From Ditylenchus dipsaci (taxonomy: Eukaryota; Nematoda; Chromadorea; Rhabditida; Anguinidae): 64,000 nucleotides of DNA. Below the pieces are notes generated by a model. The model did no database searches and was not told the DNA's origin. It saw only the letters and a program-made list of their open reading frames with translations. The DNA is taken from positions 620,001 to 684,000 of the forward strand of contig SADC01000350.1 of NCBI GenBank assembly GCA_004194705.1, in the 5' to 3' direction. The translations under genes and the position numbers were made by a program. Below, one piece after another: positions 21,115 to 32,429 of the stretch (position 1 is the stretch's first letter; every line of letters begins with the position of its first letter).

Positions 21115-24100
21115 ATGCCAGAGAGCGACGAAGATTTTGAAAGAGTCAACCGCAACCGTGATAAATTTGTCAGGTAAATATCTGCGGTCAAATCAATTGT
21201 TAGAGAAATTAAAGCCTACTCTGTTACAGAGAACGTGATTACGGAGGTCGAATGCATGGGCGGGAAACTTACAACATGGACAGGTACGTAGAGATCATTT
21301 GAAAAGTTTTGAAAGCTTAAGCTTTTTGTGAAAATTTTTATCGGATTACTTCCTATGATCCCTTTTACCATAAGGACAAAATGAACCTAAATATGTTATG
21401 TTCAAATTTCTTTTTTTTACAAGTCTTCACGCACCCTTTACCGGTGGTTTGCCTTAGTCCCCCAAAGAAAAAAAGTTGATTTTCGGTAAAAAAAATTTTT
21501 TAAATGGTCAGCCACGCCACAAAAATTCCAAATAACCCAGTTTAGGCTAACTTCTTATAAACCCTTTAACCGAAAGTGGCAAAATGGACCTAAATATATT
21601 TTTTCCCGCTCCATTTGTCGACTGTTATAACTCCCTGTATTCGCTTTGATGAAGGATGACCTAGGTAGAAACTGCCTCGGAAGTTGATAAGTCAGCATGG
21701 TGGAAATTCAGCTGAATACACACAGGTTTTCATCGTCGGATTTATTTTCCATTTTACTTGGATTATAAACATAGAAGATGCGGTATACCAACGACCGGGT
21801 ACACATTAAGGCCGGTACAACGACCGGGTACAGTGCCAAATTTTGCCTTGGTCCTCCCTGTTAATTTTTTAAATTTTTTTCGATTTTTTTATTATTTTGC
21901 GCACTTAGACTTGGGCTTAGGCAAGGTAGGCCAGCGCCCGTTAGGACGGACTCATACGTGTGGTTTAAAGGAGGGGGAAAAGCCATTTAGGTTTGAAAAA
22001 GTGGCTTCCATGGCGCAGTGCGTAAACGTTTGCGTTTTTTGGCCCAAAATGGTGTTGCAGGTTCGATCCCACGTGGAGGCATGCTATTTTTTGGCTTGTT
22101 TGGCCGGTTTTAAAGGTAATCAGACAGTTTGACGCCAGATTCGGAATCAGCGGCCCAAGTTACCCCTAGAAATGGCAAACAAGCCAAAAAAAATAGCATG
22201 CCACTACGTGGGATCGAACCTGCAACACCATTTTGGGCCAAAAAACGCAAACGTTTACGCACTGCGCCATGGAAGCCACTTTTTCAAACCTAAATGGCTT
22301 TTCCCCCTCCTTTAAGCATACTTTTTTTTTAACTTTTACAAAAAAGTGTACCTGGTTGTTGTACCCGGTCATAATGTGTACCCGGTCGTAGAGCAGTCAG
22401 AAGATGCGAATCTAACACTCTCTTTAACTCCTCCTTAAAATATTTCTTTTTTATAATTTCGGGCAACGATTTTCGACCGTACACTTTATTGTACATAACT
22501 GGAGTCAATAAAAGTAAAAAAGATGCGGAATAATGGTATGAAACATGATTGATATTCTCCCAAATTGTTACTGAGGATTGAGTCAAAATAATATTTCGTG
22601 TGAGTAACAGTAAAAACGATATTTCTGCTCCTATGCTGTGAGTGAGAACTGAAAAATACGTGGTGAGTAAGAGTAAAACTTGTAGTGAGCTTATGGAACA
22701 CTGGTATTGACTTATTTTGTACATTTGGTCATTTTAGGAGCGGGGTTGTTAGAGGTTAAAGAGTATCTAAACATTATCTTTTAGGTCCCGTCGTGATTAT
22801 TCCAATGGTGTGGGAGGTGGGATTAAGCGAGGCATGCCTAATCGTCGAGAAGAGGAGCCAATTATGAAGAGAAATAGGTTTGATGCAGCTAGTGACTCTT
22901 TTGAGCCTGCTTTTGTCCGCAAGGAAGAAAATTCCACTCCGGTGATGCTTACTTTCAAAAAGTTTCTATGTACTCAGGATGAGAGTTTGTCTGATGAGGA
23001 GGCCATCACTAAATACAAGGGTCAGTTTTTCGCTAGAGCAAATTAGTGACTATGCTTGAAACTTTTATAATTAATTATGATTCTTCAGAGTACAAGCTTG
23101 AATTCAAGAAGCAAGAGTGTGAAAAGTACTTTCAAGCACACAAGGACGAAGAATGGTACATAAACTGAAAAACCTCCAAAAGCTTTGCTAAATTACAAAT
23201 TTGATTGTAGGTTTCGTTTGAAGTATCACCCTGAAGAATCAAGGACGTTCAAGGAAGAGCAAAAAGCCTTCTTGGACAAGAGACTTCAAATTTTCAACAA
23301 CATTTTGGAAGGTGGCTTGATCAGCCGAACAAATTTGGATTATGAAAATGCAGCCAACATCATTCGTTTGATGGATACTGGTAGGATCGCAACTTTTTTT
23401 CTGCTAAGGTTTTTTTATCTCTTAGTCGTCATTAAACTAGAAGATGGTGCGGATGAAGCTATTAATGCAATGAATCAGGAAGAAATTGAAGACGAATCTA
23501 TCTCAGATCTCGCAAAACTGTAAGTCTCAAACCAAATAACTATTTGTCATTTTCTACATACAATTACCCATATTTGTTTACGACACTGAATAGATTTAAT
23601 ATTTTCTATCCCAGATTTGCTCAAAAACATTTGAACAAAAAATATATTTCAAATGCCTTCGTGTCAAAACCAACGTCAACTATTGGGTCTAGAAATTCAA
23701 ATTCGCACACTTCCATGTACATGTATTTTTATTTAGGACCGAGGCGAAGCTGAAAAAGACAAAAGTAGCAATGGCGAAAAAAACGCCGAGGTTAAGACAG
23801 AGGTTAAAGAGGATGACAGCGAAAATACAACAACCGGTGAGAATGGCAATGGTAGCTTGGCTGAAACTCAAGCAGCTGTAAAGGCTGAACTAGATGATAG
23901 TTGCAAACCTAAAAAAGCGCAGTTTCACCGAACGTGTTCCATATTTTTCCGCAACATTCCAGCAAACGTCAAGATTGAGGAAATTGAAAACGCAAGTTTT
24001 ATTTAAATACAGATATAGAAATATTAATGAATGCTATTTCAGTTGTGTAAGCAGCACCCTGGTTTTCTTCGAATCGGCCTTACCGACCCACTAACTGAAT

Positions 24101-27100
24101 CGTTCCAGCGCAGAGGATGGGTACTGTTACTTTTTTAAACTTATTTAAGGGCAACACTTTTCTTTAGACGCGAAAATAATTTTTTGCTGCAAATTTGCGG
24201 CAACAAAATACTTCAGGTGAAAATTTATGCGCGGCGAAAAAAGTATAATCAAACAAAAAAATGGCGAAAACAGTACTGCCTCCTAAATGCTTATTTGCTC
24301 TAGAATATTTCAAGAAGTTTGGATACTTTAGGTTACTTTTCGTCGTGATGTCAACATCAAGGAAATTTTTTGGGCAATGAAGAATGCAAAACTTGGTGGT
24401 TCTGATCTCGGAGCTCTTGTTAACCGCGATTTGAAGCGGCGTATTCGTTCAGTGAATGGCGGTAAGTACAGTAGATTTAGGTTGACAGTGTTTTTAAAAA
24501 ACTCAATTCAGTGACTCTTCATCGTGTTGTTGCTCAAAACGATATTCGTCAGGCATCAAAGTTGATTGTTCTCTACGATCACAAGGCAAATCTGTATTCC
24601 GAAGATCAGACTCAAGGTTGGTACACGTTTGTTTAAAAAGACGCCTAAAGAGTTCGTATCCCAGCTGAGTCCCACACTCTTTTACAAAATTTCGAATTTT
24701 TACGCTATTCTGATCCATTGGTCTAATTTTTTAAAAATAAGAGCGACTTAGATTTTGTCGGTTTTTTGTAAAACACAATAATTTTGCTATTTACAGTTTC
24801 ACCAAGAAATACAGTAAAATTAGCAAAGCCGCCATGCGTTTCAAACATGACCGGTAGAAGCGGTTTAAATTAAAGTGACCAATCATGTCGAATAAAAACT
24901 GCACCATTTTTTAAATTCTCGCCTTTTCACTTTTCTTATTCATTTTTTTTGAAAATGGAACAGTTTTCATTGGATGCCTTGTAGAGCGTCAAATGTATTC
25001 TAAAACAAGTACAGTTATGTATTATTATACTTTCAGATTCTTTGAATGATCTAGAGAATGCAATTGTAAAGAGCCAAAACCCAATTCTGAAGGGAGTTTT
25101 TGAGTATTTGGTGGAAGAAGCTAGCGCAGAGGAAGATGAGCTGCTAGGTAATAACGAGAAAGAGGAAACTGACATAAAATCTCCCTTAGAAGTTGACAGA
25201 AATTTGTTGAAGGTCAGGCCCAGCTTAAATCTATCATTCTTCAATTTTACTTTTTGCAGGTTTTGGATAAGCTTATCCTCTATCTCCGAATTGTTCACTC
25301 AGGTAACTTTTCGCATTCGCTTCTGATTATTTAAGTCAGTCATCGAAAAGATAATTTACATAAAATTGGAAAAAGCCACAAAATGTTAACCACAAATTCT
25401 CACTGAAATCAACAAAAAAACAATTTTTTATACAGTCGAGTCTCGATTTAACGTACCCCCTGGGACCGGCCCTAGGGGTACGTTAAATCGAGGGTACGTT
25501 ATATCGGGGTGAATTTGACGGAGTTTATTATTGGAGGGACCGACCCAGGGGTACGTTAAATCAAAGGGTACGTTAAATTGGGGGTACGTTAAATCGAGAC
25601 TGGACTGTACCGATTTTCAAAAATATTATTTTCTCTATTTTTTAAGTCAGAGCAAATACTCTGAGCAATTTCTCAACCAATTTTCTATCACCCGACCCTA
25701 GCACATTCAACCTCCATATAAGTGGACCCTTGGGGAGCGGACGAAGGTGCCAGTGTGATGGGACTATAATTTTTTTACTATCGTATGACGCATGACCAAA
25801 TTACCAGTTTTTCAAGTGCCGTTATATCAGTGATATCGTTATTACATGGTCATATTATTGTAAGAAGAAATATTTATACTTTGAGACAATCAAACAGTCT
25901 GCACTCTGCAGCAGTATAGTAAAAAATTTAGTGGATTACTACAACCACGGCGAGTACCCAAATGAAGACACTATGCCAAACCGGTATGTTCCTTTGCAAC
26001 TATATTTTTGGCCCTATTTCACAATCGGAGGGGAGGGGGGGGGGTGGGGGTGGTGGTTGTTTTGCCTTGGTCCCCCTGTTGTTTTTTCAAGGCTTTTAAG
26101 GCTTAGACGAGGGTAGGCCAGCGTATGTTAGGACGGACTCAAACATGTTTTAGATTAATTTTAAGTCCATACTTACTTAAGCTAGCCTACCCTTGCCTAA
26201 GTTTTAGTCTAAAAACCACATTAATAAAAGAACAGGGAGAACTAAGGCGAAACCCCTTCCCCAAGCCCACCACCCCGCCCCCCCTCCCTATTGGGAAATA
26301 GGGTCCAATTTTTAATAGCCTTAGCTTTAGAATTGGTATGCTTCATGTTCGGGTTTACCTCCAAGCGAAGAACATTTTGGAAAGAGTGATAGTGGCGTAG
26401 TTCATATTCCAAAGTCCTTCATTGACAATTTCATTACCTCTTTTAACGAACGTCTTTCAACAACCTTGTTCAAGAATGTGAGTATACCTGACTCTGAGCT
26501 GGAGAAACTTGGTAAAAAGACGAGGACAAGTAAGAAGATTAGAGCTAATCTATCTGAGATTTCTAACCTTTTTTGTTAAGGGCTGTTGAGGAGTTCGTAA
26601 CTGCAAACTGTGTGGAGCTAGCCAAAGACAAATGGCTGTGCCCGCTTTCGGGAAAAAAATTTAAGGGTCCAGAATTCATCCAAAAGTAATTGTTACCATA
26701 CCTATTACTTTTGCATTATATTGGGTTGTTCAGAAAGTTCGCGGACTATTCTGAGGCAACCTTTATTTCTTCTTCAAAATTTTGACTATTTAAAAAAACC
26801 TTATACACTATTTACTAGCCATAATAATTTTTACACGATACCGTATTCCCTCTAATTGCGACCCCCCGGACTTCAAGTGGTCTAAAATTTAGGTTTTCAT
26901 TTACTGTTTGAGCTGTCTAAAATGTGCCTGCGAGGGATTTTAAAAATCTAACAGGCACTTTTCACTCAGCTCAAACATTAAATGAAATCACGAGTTTTGA
27001 ACCACTTGAAGTTTGAAAAAATTGCATGTCTCTAATTGCTGCCCCGGGGCGGCAATTAGAGAAAATACGGTATTTTATTTTTGCATTTTTCAGTTTATTG

Positions 27101-29604
27101 TAAAAACTTGTTAAATTGGAGGTGAACCCAAAAAGCGGCCAAAATAGGCGACTTTCAGCATTTTTGTTTTCACCTGTAATTTAACAAGTTTTCAACGATG
27201 AACTGAAAAGTGCAATAACAGAATATCGTGTAGGATTTGCATCGACACCGAAGTCGATATTAGGTCTATAAATAAGTAATCAAAACTTTGAAGAAAAATT
27301 CGCCTTGATATTTAATAAAAAAATCTAAAAGTTGGTCCGCGAGCTTTCTAAGAGCTTAATATTTTAAACCAGCATACTTTCAACTAAAAAATCTTTAGGC
27401 ATTTGCAGTCGAAGCATCAGGTTACTTTACTTAAAATAAGTTTCATAATACAAAATACATTGTTTAGGATAAACTAGATGAAGTCCGGCATGAGGTAATT
27501 ATAATTTGTAAAATATCTTCGTTTTTCTAAATAACGAGAAACTAAGTTTTCTTCATTTTTTTGAATTTCAGTCATGTTTAAAAAGTGTCTGTTTTTAAAA
27601 AGATCATAATTCAACACTCTTACATCTGAAAATTCTTTTAAAAATGAGGATTTATTGCTCTTGAACTGTGCTAAAACATAGTGCTAAAATAATTTTACAG
27701 CGCCTAGCATTTAATCGCTTAAAGTGATAAAAATGATTTTTCAAACAAAAGGTTTTGGATCCATATGATTAATTTTCTAAAAAATCAACATAACTTTTAT
27801 GTACCAAACAAAAAAAGAGATTTAGCGCTATAAACCCTATATTTGGAATATTGTACCGCAATATTTGTTTTAAAGTATGCTTAAAAATCCGCCGAAAATT
27901 TTTGTTATATTGTTTACAAACCTTTATGATTTAGGTTAATCATTTTTTCTGTGGCAAATTTACTTTTTTTGTAGCAAAAATGTTTTTTTGTGGCAAACTT
28001 TTTCTGTAGCTAATTTGCTTTTTTTGTGGCAAATTTACTTTTTTCTGTAGCAAATTTACTCTTTTTTGTAGCAAATCCGATTTTTGTCTGTAGCGCATAT
28101 ACTTGAGTTGGTGTGCTTATTTATTTTTTAAAAATTTCAGAAACATATATATATCTGTTGATACACTTGATCCGCATACCGCTTTTAGTTTTTAGACTGA
28201 AAACCGATTTTCGAGAAAAGTGAACTGTGAATTTCGGTTTGGTCCAGCACCCGAAAACTGCAAATTCCTGAAAGATCACAGGCAGTTTCAGAAGATCCCA
28301 CTTGTACCCTGCTATTTCTGCCAACACTCTTATCTTCACAAGAGAAAGCCTGTTAAGATCTAAAAGAGTACGGACTGAAGTGTTGCTCTTCTCAAAGTGG
28401 TGGGGCATAATGTGGCTAAGGTTGATAGAATTATCATCATGCATTGTACTGATGGTAAATCCTGTAAGCTTGAATTTAAGAATTTCATAACTTATCTATC
28501 AGAAGATGTTGAGCAATGAAGCAGCCGAGAGTGTGCCAGCTGTGTGTGCTATATTAGATCTAGAGCCCAGCAGCTTTACCAGCAATTAATCCACCTGTCT
28601 TTCATGAAATCCAAGTCTTTCTTAAACTCAGAATACAAGTTCTGAGAATTTAGAATAAATAAATAAGCACACCGACTCAAGTATATGCGCTACAGACAAA
28701 AATCGGATTTGCTACAAAAAGGAGTAAATTTGCTACAGAAAAAAATAAATTTGCTACAAAAAAGTAAATTTGCCACAAAAAAAAGTAAATTAGCTACAGA
28801 AAAAATTTGCCACAAAAAAATATTTTTGCTACAAAAAAAGTAAATTTGCCACAGAAAAAATGATTAACCTATGATTTATTTATTTCAGGTGCTTTACTTC
28901 AACAACTACTTGATTGATCCACTTCGTCCTCACAACCCTGAGTCGAAAACAATGTTTTCAACACCTACACTTCAAAGTCCTGGGAATCCGATGCAGTCGC
29001 AACAAGTCGGTATTGGACAAGAGGACCGTAGATCGCAAGACTTTGAAAACAGGAACGGTAATTTTTTCCACAAAGCAACTATTAAATAGAGATATCAAAT
29101 CGAATTGCGCACCTTGTAAAAATCAAGCTAATTTCTAGCAACTTTTTAAATCTTTTTCAAAAAAAAATTTTTTGGAATAAGATGTGCGCCTATAAAGCAA
29201 GTGTTGTGTTTCATTTATCTTTTTTATTTTCGTTGGTAAAACGTGAAAAAGATGTTGGAAAAAAGTGCTCGAATTCCTGAATTTGATGCTGCTATTCATA
29301 TACGGTTTAAATAGAAGAGCTTTTTAGCTCATGGAAGAAATGGAAACTGGCAAGGCAATGATCGTGGTATAAATACTCGTTATATAGGCCATGCTAGTGG
29401 ACGTGGTTTCCTGGGTGGTAATCGAGATTTCAATAAACCAAGGTACTTTGATCCCAATAGCGATGGCCGAAGAGATCCTCGTCAGCAAACATCTTACAGA
29501 GATCTGGATGTAAGCTGGTCTTCTAACCTATTAATCATGTCCTTAAATTCCTATTTTAGGCGCCGGAAGAAATTTTTGAAGCGTCTACCCAAAGGAATTA
29601 TTAA
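21115..29604 (+). CDS. SRRT: ARS2/SRRT (serrate) RNA effector protein, 20 exons
   Basis: ARS2 binds the nuclear cap-binding complex and links capped transcripts to 3'-end processing, miRNA biogenesis or decay. Exons: 21115-21173, 21230-21283, 22785-23020, 23089-23155, 23211-23380, 23426-23519, 23737-23991, 24043-24120, 24332-24461, 24512-24616, 25037-25212, 25260-25302, 25932-25983, 26331-26529, 26581-26685, 27399-27420, 27468-27494, 28889-29057, 29328-29509, 29560-29604 (TAA). Landmarks in order: RD-rich start ([18 protein letters not shown]), [19 protein letters not shown] and AHKDEEWFRLKYHP helical region, acidic insert, RRM-like [12 protein letters not shown] with [35 protein letters not shown], the zinc-finger region [18 protein letters not shown] ending in HLQSKHQ, and C-terminal YRDLDAPEE. 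Exon 7 uses a GC donor (GCAAGT at 23992). A lost G in exon 14 (VRG) and phase slips at the exon 6/7 and 14/15 donors are noted separately. Confidence 0.96.
21781..22395. mobile_element. Foldback with two inverted tRNA-like copies (SRRT intron 2)
   Basis: ACGACCGGGTACACATTA near 21794 and GACCGGGTACAGTG near 21824 face GTGTACCTGGTTGTTGTACC and TAATGTGTACCCGGTCG at 22347-22393. Inside are two facing copies of a tRNA-like block (22009-22081 plus, 22182-22276 minus) with A box TGGCGCAGTGCG, B box GGTTCGATCCC and 7-base complementary ends GCTTCCA/TGGAGGC. The spacer is about 100 bases. The T stem pairs poorly, so these are degenerate. A similar left end is at 42178-42240. Confidence 0.8.
24797..24896 (+). 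other. Possible alternative terminal exon of SRRT with intronic poly(A) signal
   Basis: After exon 10 (ends 24616, phase 1), a good acceptor TATTTACAG at 24796 opens a stretch that continues the frame ([20 protein letters not shown] and a few more) to TAA at 24871-24873. AATAAA follows at 24891. Splicing here would end the protein after the RRM-like part and before the conserved C-terminal half. Only sequence logic supports this; no family member known to me has such an exon. Confidence 0.35.
25431..25609. mobile_element. pogo/Tigger-like MITE (SRRT intron 12)
   Basis: TACAGTCGAGTCTCGATTTA at the left and TAAATCGAGACTGGACTGTA at the right. Repeated interior phrase GGGGTACGTTAAATC and CTGGGACCGGCCC. 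TA flanks; same design as 5849-6030, 19510-19937 and 54062-54195. Confidence 0.9.
26012..26307. repeat. Foldback with G-rich arms (SRRT intron 13)
   Basis: GGCCCTATTTCACAATCGGA, a run of G, then GCCTTGGTCCCCCTG and AGGCTTAGACGAGGGTAGGC are answered by GCTAGCCTACCCTTGCCTAA, CAGGGAGAACTAAGGC, a C run and GAAATAGGGTCC. The phrase GGGTAGGCCAGCGTA also occurs in the elements at 35921-36150 and 52861-53092. Confidence 0.75.
26728..27352. mobile_element. mariner-like MITE (SRRT intron 15) carrying a nested MITE
   Basis: TTCAGAAAGTTCGCGGACTA near 26731 is complementary to GGTCCGCGAGCTTTCTAAGA at 27333-27352. GGTTGTTCAGAAAGTT-type ends are characteristic of mariner-like elements. Inside, 26839-27072 is a MITE with TACCGTATTCCCTCTAATTG ends, and 27080-27225 has a further inverted repeat (AACTTGTTAAATT / AATTTAACAAGTT). 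No transposase. Confidence 0.7.
27945..28865. mobile_element. Foldback with tandem-repeat arms (TTTGTAGCAAATTTAC unit), SRRT intron 17
   Basis: Arms at 27945-28110 and 28665-28865 are arrays of an 18-22 base unit (TTTTTCTGTAGCAAATTTAC and complement), about eight copies each, with inner ends AAGTATATGCGCTACAGAC and complement. The core (28120-28660) has exon-like frames, e.g. [19 protein letters not shown] followed by [15 protein letters not shown] near 28240-28345, and [19 protein letters not shown] near 28457-28515. It is unlike the rest of the intron. Its coding origin is not recognised. Confidence 0.85.
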
Positions 29605-29732
29605 TCTCTCTGTTCAGTTAATTGTTTTGCGTTTATTGAATTTCAATTGCGGCTGGATTGGTTGATGATTTTTAATTTTGTGTTCCTCCGTTGATAAATG
29701 TTCTTCATTTTCTGTTTGGTGTTTTTTAAGCT

Positions 29733-29738
29733 AATAAA
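29733..29738 (+). terminator. SRRT polyadenylation signal
   Basis: AATAAA about 130 bases after the SRRT stop codon, in AT-rich sequence with a T-rich stretch ahead of it. No other AATAAA lies closer. Confidence 0.6.
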
Positions 29739-30429
29739 ATCGGTAAAAGTTGACTCTTTGGTTAGGGTAATTAGATATATATTAGATTTCATGCAAAACT
29801 AGAGTTAAAAAGAAAGGTTGGTACTTATCCCGTTTACTCCCCCACCCTCAAAATTTTGAAAAGTGACCAAAAAACAGGTCCTAAGTAGAGATGCGCACTC
29901 CGATTTGCGATATTTTTGAGTTCAGTCCATTTTTAGCCAACTTTTCTAAGCCAGAGCTTTATTTTTATAACACATCTTTTTAACAACTTTTAACGCTTAA
30001 CAACATGGTATGATTGGCTTTTCGTATTTAAATATTTCATTTCTAGAAAACAGCCTCTCAAAAAATATCGCTAAAGAGATTTTCATTTTTGGGCTTGCGA
30101 TATTTTTGCGATATTTTTTCGAGAGGTTTTTTCGTAATAATTTTGATGTAATTTCGACTAGATGTTATATACCAAAATGTAGCTCAATTCCATCCCTGCG
30201 TAGACTAATTGAAGAAATTATAAAAACTTTAGACAGATTTTAAGGGAACACTTGTGCAAAATTCTTCAAAAACATGGTGCAAAAAAATATTTATGCAATA
30301 TTTTTCGACTGATTTTGTAAAATAACACATAAATAAATATAAATAAAAGATTTTCCTGGTTTAAGGAGAACATAAAAAATAGTAGTTTTAACTTTTTTTA
30401 CTTTTAGTGGAAATAACCATGCTCATATT

Positions 30430-30565
30430 TATTCACAGATTTTTTCCGCGGATTTTATCCGTATCCACGGATATTTCTATCCGTGATTGTTACTACGGGT
30501 TTTTATCCGCGGATATTTCTATCTGCGGATTTTATCCGTATCCACGGATTTTATCCGTTGATTGT
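30430..30565 (+). repeat. Degenerate tandem repeat (TATCCGCGGAT unit)
   Basis: About nine copies of ATTTTATCCGTATCCACGG / ATTTCTATCCGTG-like units. Because the unit GGATATCC-like core is self-complementary, the array can fold on itself. No coding role. Confidence 0.7.
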
Positions 30566-30730
30566 TACTACCACCCAGGTGTCAGAATTTCAGATTTATG
30601 TAGCGAAATCAAAGTTTCAGGTCAAGATGCCTTTTGGTATACGCTTTGAACGTTTTCTAAACACTCAAAAAGCCTGGTCGCAGATTACTTTAAAAGCGCG
30701 TCCCAATGCAGCCTTTTCACTCTCACTTTC

Positions 30731-30933
30731 TGTTGAGTCTTAGCGGAAGGAAGGAGCGAGATTGGACACAGCAGAAGAGAGAGAAGAGCGAGAGAGAGAC
30801 ACAACTAGCTTTATTCTTTATTCCACACAAGACTGATCTGAACACAGACGTTCAGATCCTTATATACTGTTCAACACAACAATATGAATAAATCGTCGTG
30901 AGACAATAGACGATTTATACCGAGGACACTACA
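30731..30933 (-). mobile_element. LTR (about 203 bases) of a copia-type retrotransposon
   Basis: On the minus strand the LTR runs TGTAGTGTCCTCGG to AGACTCAACA, i.e. TG...CA ends. Immediately before it is a polypurine tract AAAGGGGAGG. Inside are a TATATAAGG promoter-like site and AATAAAGAATAAA polyadenylation signals in the right order for U3-R-U5. This is therefore a 3' LTR. No 5' partner LTR is seen in the window. Confidence 0.75.
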
Positions 30934-31545
30934 CCTCCCCTTTAATTGGGTTCGGCAAATGAGAAGGTTGTTTCTTATATTTATTCTTGAAGCTTTCTTC
31001 TGGAGGCCATTTCAGCAAGGATGCACCACCACTAGCATCCAAAGCAGCACAGGAACTGATAGGCAAAGCGACCGCCGACTTGAGCATGGGCGGAAGTTGG
31101 AAGGCATCCAATAGCACAGCCAGCGTTTCACGAGTAGCAGGCGACGAAAGCAGAGCAGCACGTGAAGATAACGCATTCCGAGTATTTCCCATTTCCTCCC
31201 CCTTACGTTTGAGCAAAGGCGGTTCGCTTGACTGACGAGGAGAGTAGTGCGAGTTCCAACACGGCTTCGAGAGCGGGGGTTTGGTCGGAAGCACAGCAGC
31301 AGCGGGCCTGGGAGGATGTTTGTAAGATACCTTGACAGCGGAAGAGGAAGCATCAGATTTCACCAGACGTTTGCGAGGAATCTCGGAAGCAGCAGAGGCA
31401 GCCAAATTCTGCGGACATCCATTTGACGTCACATCAGCAGTAGAAGAGGAAGCTGTATTCGGCAGATATCCAGATGACATCATAGCAGCGGAAGCAAAGG
31501 CAGCAGGTTTTAGAACGCTAAAACCGCTAAAATTTCGACGCTAGT
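30929..31545 (-). pseudogene. 3' coding end of the LTR retrotransposon
   Basis: A minus-strand open frame (31483-30929) ends LPNPIKGEV with its stop codon just inside the LTR, as usual for LTR elements whose last gene overlaps the polypurine tract. The protein is rich in Ser, Ala and Pro (e.g. SSAVKVSYKHPPRPAAAVLP), with no recognised domain; it is probably the tail of the polyprotein. At about 31541 it is cut off by another repeat, so reverse transcriptase and integrase are missing. Confidence 0.5.
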
Positions 31546-31685
31546 AGCGAATACCCCCCCCCATAACGATTTTCACTTTTTTTACTTTAGTAAAAAGTAC
31601 CGAAATTTATGTCCCAGACCCCGGAAAATGTGCGCAAACTCTTCATTAGTCACAACTTCCGTACGCTGGCCTACAGTGCAAACAT
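31541..31685. repeat. Half copy of the TAGTAGCGAATACCCCC element
   Basis: CTAGTAGCGAATACCCCCCC, ACGATTTTCACTTTTTTTAC, ACCGAAATTTATGTCCCAGA and CTTCATTAGTCACAACTTCC match the left half of the full copy at 35921-36150. The right half is missing. Confidence 0.8.
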
Positions 31686-32429
31686 AGACAAGTTTCCATT
31701 GAATAGACAACGAATATAGTATAAAAATAGGTCAGTCCTAACAATAAAGACTTAAATTTATCCTGAAAGCAGAAACTTTAAGAGGTTGAAACTCACACCT
31801 CAACCTTGCCACATACTAACTTCACATACCTTTTTTTGTTATATTTATTTTCCCATCTGAGATGTTTCACAACATTTTGTAGCTAAGATTTTCTTCTATC
31901 GATTAGGTGGTCAAATACTTACATTAAAAGTAGTTTTCGAAGAAATAACACTAAGTGTGTGGTAAAAAACCAAGAGTGAGCCTCACACTTGGTTTTATAG
32001 TGTGAGTTGGTGTGATTTTTTGAAAAATTATTTTTAAATTACAGTACAAATTAAAGCGGGACCAGTAATTAAAAATCATCCTTGTTTTCACTCATTTCAA
32101 TTCCAATCTGATTTTTATGACCTTTTCCTACTTTTTAACATGGTCAAGGCCGACTGTGACCAGTCTCGCTTTTTACTCAGAATTTCATGCTGAGTAATTC
32201 TGTGCCGATGGATTTCCGAAAAAGTGCTTTTTTGTGTGAAATTTTTGCTCCGTAAGTCCGACGTTATAAATTTAGAACTCGGTTTTTTCACCATATCTTT
32301 TTTTACAAAGACTTTTAGTTTGATCTTATAAGCTTATCTGGTGCAGAATTTAATAACTTTCGTCGGATCAGATAGAACGCTTATAGAAAACGGTCATCAG
32401 AAAAATAAATTGTAGATCCACGCCTTAAT
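31686..32429. other. No recognised feature
   Basis: AT-rich intergenic sequence between the LTR remnant and the next foldback. There is a short inverted phrase around CACTAAGTGTGTGG / CACACTTGG near 31950-32010. No exons or repeats with partners were found. Confidence 0.4.

Noticed and set aside
22009..22081. Functional tRNA gene
   Set aside because: A and B boxes and a 7-base acceptor-like pair are present, but the T stem and anticodon arm do not pair and the copies sit in transposon DNA. Kept as tRNA-like repeats.
21758..22132. 124-codon plus-strand open frame
   Set aside because: It lies wholly within the tRNA-bearing foldback in SRRT intron 2; its mirror image appears on the minus strand at 22166-22372.
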